Source of the DNA: Boesenbergia rotunda
Taxonomy: Eukaryota > Streptophyta > Magnoliopsida > Zingiberales > Zingiberaceae
NCBI GenBank assembly: GCA_024364735.1
Contig: JAGFNQ010009950.1
Location: 124,001 to 188,000, forward strand
Reading direction: 5' to 3'
DNA length: 64,000 nt
The position numbers and the translations under genes are program-made. This document shows, piece by piece, positions 59,167 to 64,000 of this stretch (position 1 is the stretch's first letter; every line of letters begins with the position of its first letter). The notes under the pieces are model-generated. The model saw only the letters and a program-made list of their open reading frames with translations, did no database searches and was not told the DNA's origin.

Positions 59167-60136
59167 TTATTCTGGTGGACGAAGCCTATCAAGAAGCAAC
59201 CTCCATCGTGGTAGTGGAGGGGTATGAGTGGCTGAGAGACTTTGGACTCCCCCACACTTAAACTTTGCAGCAAAATGTTCAGGTGGCCGCAGGCGATTTA
59301 GGTTCAAGAGCCATTCAAGGGGTGGAGTGCTTTTAATTAAAGTAAGATCATCTCCTCCTTCTTGATGCCCTTTAGAAGTCCTTCCAGGAGGTTGAAGTCT
59401 GTTCAGTTGGAGTACCCACTCCTGAAGTCTTCTGGACCCTGCAAAACAATGTAATACCTCTCTCAAACGTGCAGGCTCAGAAAGAAAATAAAATAATATC
59501 AGTCTCTGCATGAAATGAATTCAAAACTGCATCATGTCCAATTAATTCAAATTCTGGTACCTCAATGAAATTTTCAAAATCATTTCCTACAAAATTTGCA
59601 TCCAGATACTCATCACAAATAAAGAAATCAATTTCTGGCACATCAATAGAAATTTTGCAATTATTTTCCTTCCAGGGTGTATCAAGCAATGTGTCACAGC
59701 CAGTGAAATCAATCTCAGATATCTCCAATAGTTTTTCACATTCAACCTCAGCATAAGATATAGCAAGAGATTCATCAAAATAAATAACATCAGCTTCAGG
59801 CACTTCTAAAAAATTTTCACTATTCATATCCACAAAAGATGTATCAAGAGATTCATCATAACAAACTACATCAATTATGGGTGCCTCTAAAATTATTTCG
59901 CTATCCATATTTACAAGAGATGTATCAGGTAATGCATTATGACCAATGAAATCAATTGTTGGTACCTCTATTGGATTTTCACAAACAATTTCTACACAAG
60001 GTATATCAATAAATTCATCAGAATCAATAAAGTCAGCACTAGGTACCTTGCTGAATTTTTCTGAACAAAGAGGAGAAATACTTACCTGAGCGTGCTGGAG
60101 AATACCTGGAGGTTCTACAAGAATAGATGTATCCAT
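59167..60136 (-). pseudogene. acidic repeat ORF with LNRLRPPE motifs, function unknown
   Basis: The frame from 60136 encodes about eight degenerate acidic units of 23-25 residues, such as EVPTIDFIGHNALPDTSLVN and EVPEADVIYFDESLAISYAE. A frameshift near 59490 leads to a C-terminus with three related motifs, LQLNRLQPPG, LNLNRLRPPE and LLDRLRPPE, the last next to the stop at 59167. Its 5' end is cut at 60136 by the copia LTR, so the first Met may be internal. The sequence coding for HFAAKFKCGGVQS contains the purine-tract motif AAGTGTGGGGGAGT. I do not recognise the protein; it is probably an accessory ORF of the Tat-like element. Confidence 0.6.
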
Positions 60137-62595
60137 TGTTAGTGATATGAGAGAAGTGTCCTAAGGCAATCGCCTTATGATGTAAACATTTATATTAATA
60201 AACGATAATTCACTATTTGAGTATACATGTTTTGTGTATTTGATTGGGATCTTAAACTCATCTACTGAATGTCCACAATACAACTCACAGCATAAGAGAA
60301 TTTGTGATGGGATCACAACTAGTGATTATCTCTACATGTGCAATTGTGAAGTATTGAAACTATCCCTAGTCGATGAATTGATAAAAACGGACACTATCGA
60401 TTCTGTTGAGACTAGCATGGGTTATTCTCTAATCAGCTGATTCTCACTGGCTGGTGACATTGGGATGTCCGGAGATAAACATGGATGCTAGTTAAGGGAA
60501 CTAGTTCATTGGAGTGACTAGCTGTGAGACTTCATATGGTAATTTATATAGATATGTCAATGAAGTTCTTACTGCGACTTAAGTGCGATGTTCCTTTGAC
60601 TTGCGGTGTTCAAGTCATCTTGGTCATGGAGACTTATACTTTAACATCTTAAGCAAGCATCTCCAAGGAGGTGTGGACCCAGGATGGTTGGGTATAAGCC
60701 AAAGTGCCCGAAGATGTTTGAACAGCCTACAAAGGATTCACCACTCCTTGCGAGGAGATGTATGCCCAGGCCTATCGTCGGATTGTTACTCAGAAACCTC
60801 TGGCCAGAGTATATCATGTTTAGAGTGAGAGTCTCTAAAATACATGAGAGTAATTAGAAATCCAAATGACGAGAAAGACACTACTTTGGCTAGGTGTGAC
60901 GTAGTCAGCCTAGTGGGGACTGACACCATAGACCGTGTCCTGAACCAAGTGGGTATAAGGTGGTGAAAGGAATGGGGCACGATTCATTAGAGCTACTGAA
61001 GGGTTTCAGAATAATTTCTTCTGAGGTCAAACCGTTGATCTTTCGATTAATTGGGGATCATGATGTACTACTAGGTGCCACTCATGATCGTTCTATAATT
61101 GGTTGATTATAGACGGCCAACATAAATCGAAAGCCTATTTAGTCACACGCACTACGAGTAATCCGAGGGATTTAAAACGAGTTGAAAATTGGATTTTCCG
61201 ATCAAGAGAAATAAGTCGAATCTGAGTTAATCAGAGGCGCAATGGAAGCTAAAAATGGCTAAGTCTTTTGAAGGCTTTTTGGGCGAATTAAATGAGTTTA
61301 ATTCGCGTTGGTTCGGCTCGGTTCGGGCCGGCCAAAGAGGGTGCCAAACCTCCTTGAAGTGGCCGGCCACCTATTGGGGAGAAAACCAATTAATTTTGGT
61401 TTAATTAATAAAGTAAATCTAGCACGATTTATTTTATAAATTATGGATAAATAAATTTGTATAAAGAAATTTATATAAATAAATTTATAGAAATTTATTC
61501 TTTTTATGGAAGTTAAAATAATCCATGAATTGGTTTATTTTAAAATCAATTATGAATTGATTTTTTCATAATAAGAAAGTTTATAAATTTCTTATAAAAT
61601 GTATTCCATAATAAAAGGAGAGATTAATTAGTTTTATTATAAAGTTAGTTATAATAAAATTCATAAGAGAATTTATAGGATAAATTTCTTATGATAACTA
61701 ATTAGTTTTATTATAAAGTTAGTTATAATAAAACTTGGTTTAAACGGAAAAATTCATAAGAGAATTTATAGGATAAATTTCTTATGATAACTAATTAATT
61801 TTATTATAAAGTTAGTTATAATAAAACTTGGTTTAAACGGAATAATTCATAAGAGAATTTATAGGATAAATTTCTTATGATAACTAATTCCGTTAATTCC
61901 GTTAAGAGGGAGACTTGGCAAGGGAGATGCTACTATATAAAGGAACCAAAGGCAAGCCCTTAATTCCAATTGAGTTGTCAAGAGAAGTAGCTCCCTCTCT
62001 CCCTCTCTTTCTCTTCTCCTTTCTCTTCCCCCCTACCTTAGGGCTGGCGCCCTCTTCACCAATTAGGGCCGGCGCCCCTTCCACAAGCTAGGGCCGGCGC
62101 AACTCCTCCCATAGAAGGTGGTTGCCGTGAGCTTCAAGAAGAAGAAGAAACAAAGCAAGAAGAAGAAGAAGCGGATAGCGACTCCTCTCTTCCCGGAATT
62201 CGATTCCGTTTTCTTGGTGGTTAGTTTCCTTTTCTTCTCTTGATCTTCTTTGTTGTGCCTATAGAGAATCTAGTAGTTCTCGTCGGCACAAGACTCATGA
62301 CTTTACGAAGTCATCCCAAAGAGAACTCGGCGTGGACGCGAATAGAGGCGGAGCTTCCAAGGGACGCTACGGTTGGATCTCGTCCCTTACTTCGAGTTAC
62401 GAGAGGTATAATGTAAATTAGTTTACTTTTCCGCAAAGTTTTATTTTATGATTATGTCAACACACTCTAAGATTGCATGCTAGATACGAAGTTAAAATAA
62501 TTTAGGAAATTATTTTATGCAAACTCTTCCGCTGCACGTAAAAATTTTAAATTTTACGAACTCGTATCCTTGTCAACATGCACCCGGTCCCAACA
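60137..62595 (+). repeat. 5' LTR (2459 bp)
   Basis: TGTTAGTGATATGAGAG to GGTCCCAACA. TATA box TATATAAAG at 61934. Three hairpin repeats at 61632, 61706 and 61799 against two in the LTR at 882. ORFs inside (60234, 60583, 60786) are LTR shadows. Confidence 0.95.
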
Positions 62596-62596
62596 G

Positions 62597-62608
62597 TGGT
62601 ATCAGAGC
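62597..62608 (+). other. primer-binding site
   Basis: TGGTATCAGAGC one base after the LTR, initiator tRNA-Met type. Confidence 0.92.
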
Positions 62609-64000
62609 CGGTTAGTGTTCGACATTATCATATAATTGTTTTGCGGAACACTTTGTCATGATCTCAATTTCGGAAAAATTTTTCAATTATGGAAACTTTC
62701 AAATTATAATAGATTTTAGATTTAGGAATTTCAAAGTTTGGAAATCCTCATGAAATTTCGCAAACGTTTGGAATTTTCTAGTTTCTAAAATTTTATGATA
62801 ATTGTGAAAACTTCCCATCTTTGGAAACTTTCCAAATTTTGGAAAATTTTCTATTTTAGAAATTTTCTAATTCTTTGGAAATATGTAAGTTTTCTTTTTA
62901 CCAGAAACTTACAATTATTCTGAAAAAATTATTTTTGAAATCTCGCAATTTTGGGCACTTTCTTTTGAGAAAGTCTAGACAAATTCATGGACAGTTAATT
63001 GACAATTAAATTTGAATTGGTTTTTAAATTGACAATAAAATTCTTTATTTTGGATTGAGCCTCGGGGAGCCGTCCAATTTAAAGTTAGTTGTTGTAATTT
63101 AATTTCCCAATTTTTAATTGAAATTGTCATGTTTGATTTGGATTGAGCCTCGGGGAGCCGTCCAATTGGATTTACAACACATTACTTTTCTTTGGGTATC
63201 TGAGCCTCGGGGAGCCACCCTTAGAAAATGATTTGTTGTAATTAATTAAATCCATGAATAAAATATGTTGAAGAGGTGATGCTCTTACATATTGTTGTCT
63301 CCAAAATTAATTAGGAAATTGGTTTCCTATAGAGTTTCTTAAATGAGATTTTCATGAAAATAATATGTGGTTGAATTAAGGGAATTGTCTCTTAATTTAA
63401 TAAGATTTGATTTAGAGAAATCAAAGTCTTAAACATATTATTTCCGAAATTAATTATGACAATTTAGGAAATTGTTTCCCAAAGCAATTCCTTTAATAAA
63501 GTGTGAAATTAGAATTAAGGAAATCCGGTTCCTAATTCAAATAATGAGACTTGATAACTTAAGTCACATACATACTTTATTAAGGAAGTCGTTAGTCATG
63601 ACATATGTCATGAATGTGCTTAGAAAAGATGAGACCCAAAACCCTTTACAAAATATTAAGGCCAACACCTTCCATTAATATGGTTAGAATCGGAGTTTTG
63701 TTTCTCGCTTGGGTTGATGGACACATCCATGCCCGACTTGAACCTCAACATGTTCAAACCATGGAATTAGTTTATGAATAATATAGTTGGAGTCAGAGGT
63801 CAATCCTTAGTTTTGGTTGTTGGACACATCCAAGCCTAACTAAACGGTTGAATGAACTCCAACCATATTAAAACCATTTCTTGATTAATGGGTCAGCCTT
63901 AAGCTTGGAGCATCGATTTGTTGTGCCACAGCCAAGGTCGATGCAAAGAGAGGTGCAGTTGGGTGCTATGTACTTTGATGCATACTTGTTAATGAGTTAA
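62609..64000 (+). other. 5' leader of the right-hand copia element
   Basis: At least 1.4 kb without a gag start. Includes three copies of gcctcggggagcc (about 63060, 63147 and 63206) and many GGAAATT/TTTCC pairs. The 63472-63678 ORF shows no gag features. Confidence 0.7.

Larger units (their letters stand above)
50686..60136 (-). mobile_element. Tat-like Ty3/gypsy-type element with two LTRs, minus strand, 5' part missing
   Basis: Two direct repeats (50686-52988 and 54107-56655) have matching ends TGATAAATAC...GGGCCTATCA on the minus strand, and each is preceded by a purine tract (AAGTGTGGGGGAGT). The DNA between them holds only 3' non-coding sequence. Further right is a long 3' region and an acidic ORF, cut at 60136 by a copia insertion. 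No gag or pol is visible. The Tat assignment rests on the overall look (long LTR, purine tract form) and is tentative; the LTR identification is firmer. Confidence 0.65.
60137..64000 (+). mobile_element. Angela/Tork-like copia retrotransposon, 5' part
   Basis: Same family as the element at 1-3278: 5' LTR, primer site and leader, then the window ends. It inserted in the acidic ORF of the Tat-like element. Together the two copies show both ends of the family, but they are separate insertions. Confidence 0.92.

Noticed and set aside
63472..63678. 68-aa ORF near the right edge as a possible gag start
   Set aside because: It lacks the copia gag pattern seen in element C (LNGANFLDW) and lies in leader sequence.

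Overview
The window is repetitive plant nuclear DNA built almost entirely of LTR retrotransposons inserted into one another. It contains no intact cellular gene. Several things point to a large-genome angiosperm: Ty1/copia and Ty3/gypsy proteins with plant-type signatures, LTRs of 0.9 to 3.7 kb, tRNA-iMet-type primer sites (TGGTATCAGAG), a CACTA DNA transposon, and captured exons of a plant plastid-type glycerol-3-phosphate dehydrogenase and a Pumilio gene. A monocot seems plausible, but I cannot name the species. Family names such as Angela/Tork, SIRE, Tekay and Tat are inferred by eye from motifs.

Layout. (1) 1-3278: 3' end of an Angela/Tork-like copia element (RNase H plus 3' LTR), inserted into the gag zinc knuckle of (2) a SIRE-like copia element A (3279-10817). 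A's 3' LTR abuts (3) an inverted, truncated LTR of the same type (10818-11389) and an unassigned stretch (11390-11957). (4) A gag-only copia-type element B (+) begins at 11958. Its LTR is split by a Tekay-like gypsy element (12067-20594, 5-bp TSD aggat). Its gag is split by a SIRE-like solo LTR (21787-28710, TSD caatc), which is itself split by a non-autonomous CACTA transposon (23222-28581, TSD tct) carrying the captured gene fragments. (5) Near 31160 element B meets, polypurine tract to polypurine tract, a related gag-only element B' on the minus strand (31161-49552). B' also carries a second ORF resembling the 'putative plant transposon protein' domain. (6) The B' gag is split by a minus-strand Angela/Tork-like copia element C (33808-47947, TSD tccta). 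C holds a 3.7-kb gypsy-type solo LTR (38737-42418, TSD ctttg) in its gag and a plus-strand copia solo LTR (44351-46261, TSD ctgat) exactly in its primer-binding site. (7) The B' LTR is cut by copia element D (+, from 49553). D's gag is cut by a minus-strand Tat-like element (50686-60136) with two LTRs, each preceded by its own polypurine tract. (8) A second copy of the first Angela/Tork-like family (60137-64000, 5' LTR and leader) interrupts an acidic repeat ORF of the Tat-like element and runs off the window.

The insertion order can be read from five clean target-site duplications. Coding frames are mostly broken by G-to-A type stops (Trp codons turned into TAG or TGA) and frameshifts, as expected for methylated, silenced elements. 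The most unusual items are the chimeric gene capture in the CACTA element, the tail-to-tail gag-only pair with its extra ORF, the solo LTR lying inside a primer-binding site, the gypsy element that has lost protease and the RT palm but carries an acidic repeat ORF, and the Tat-like element with repeated polypurine motifs.
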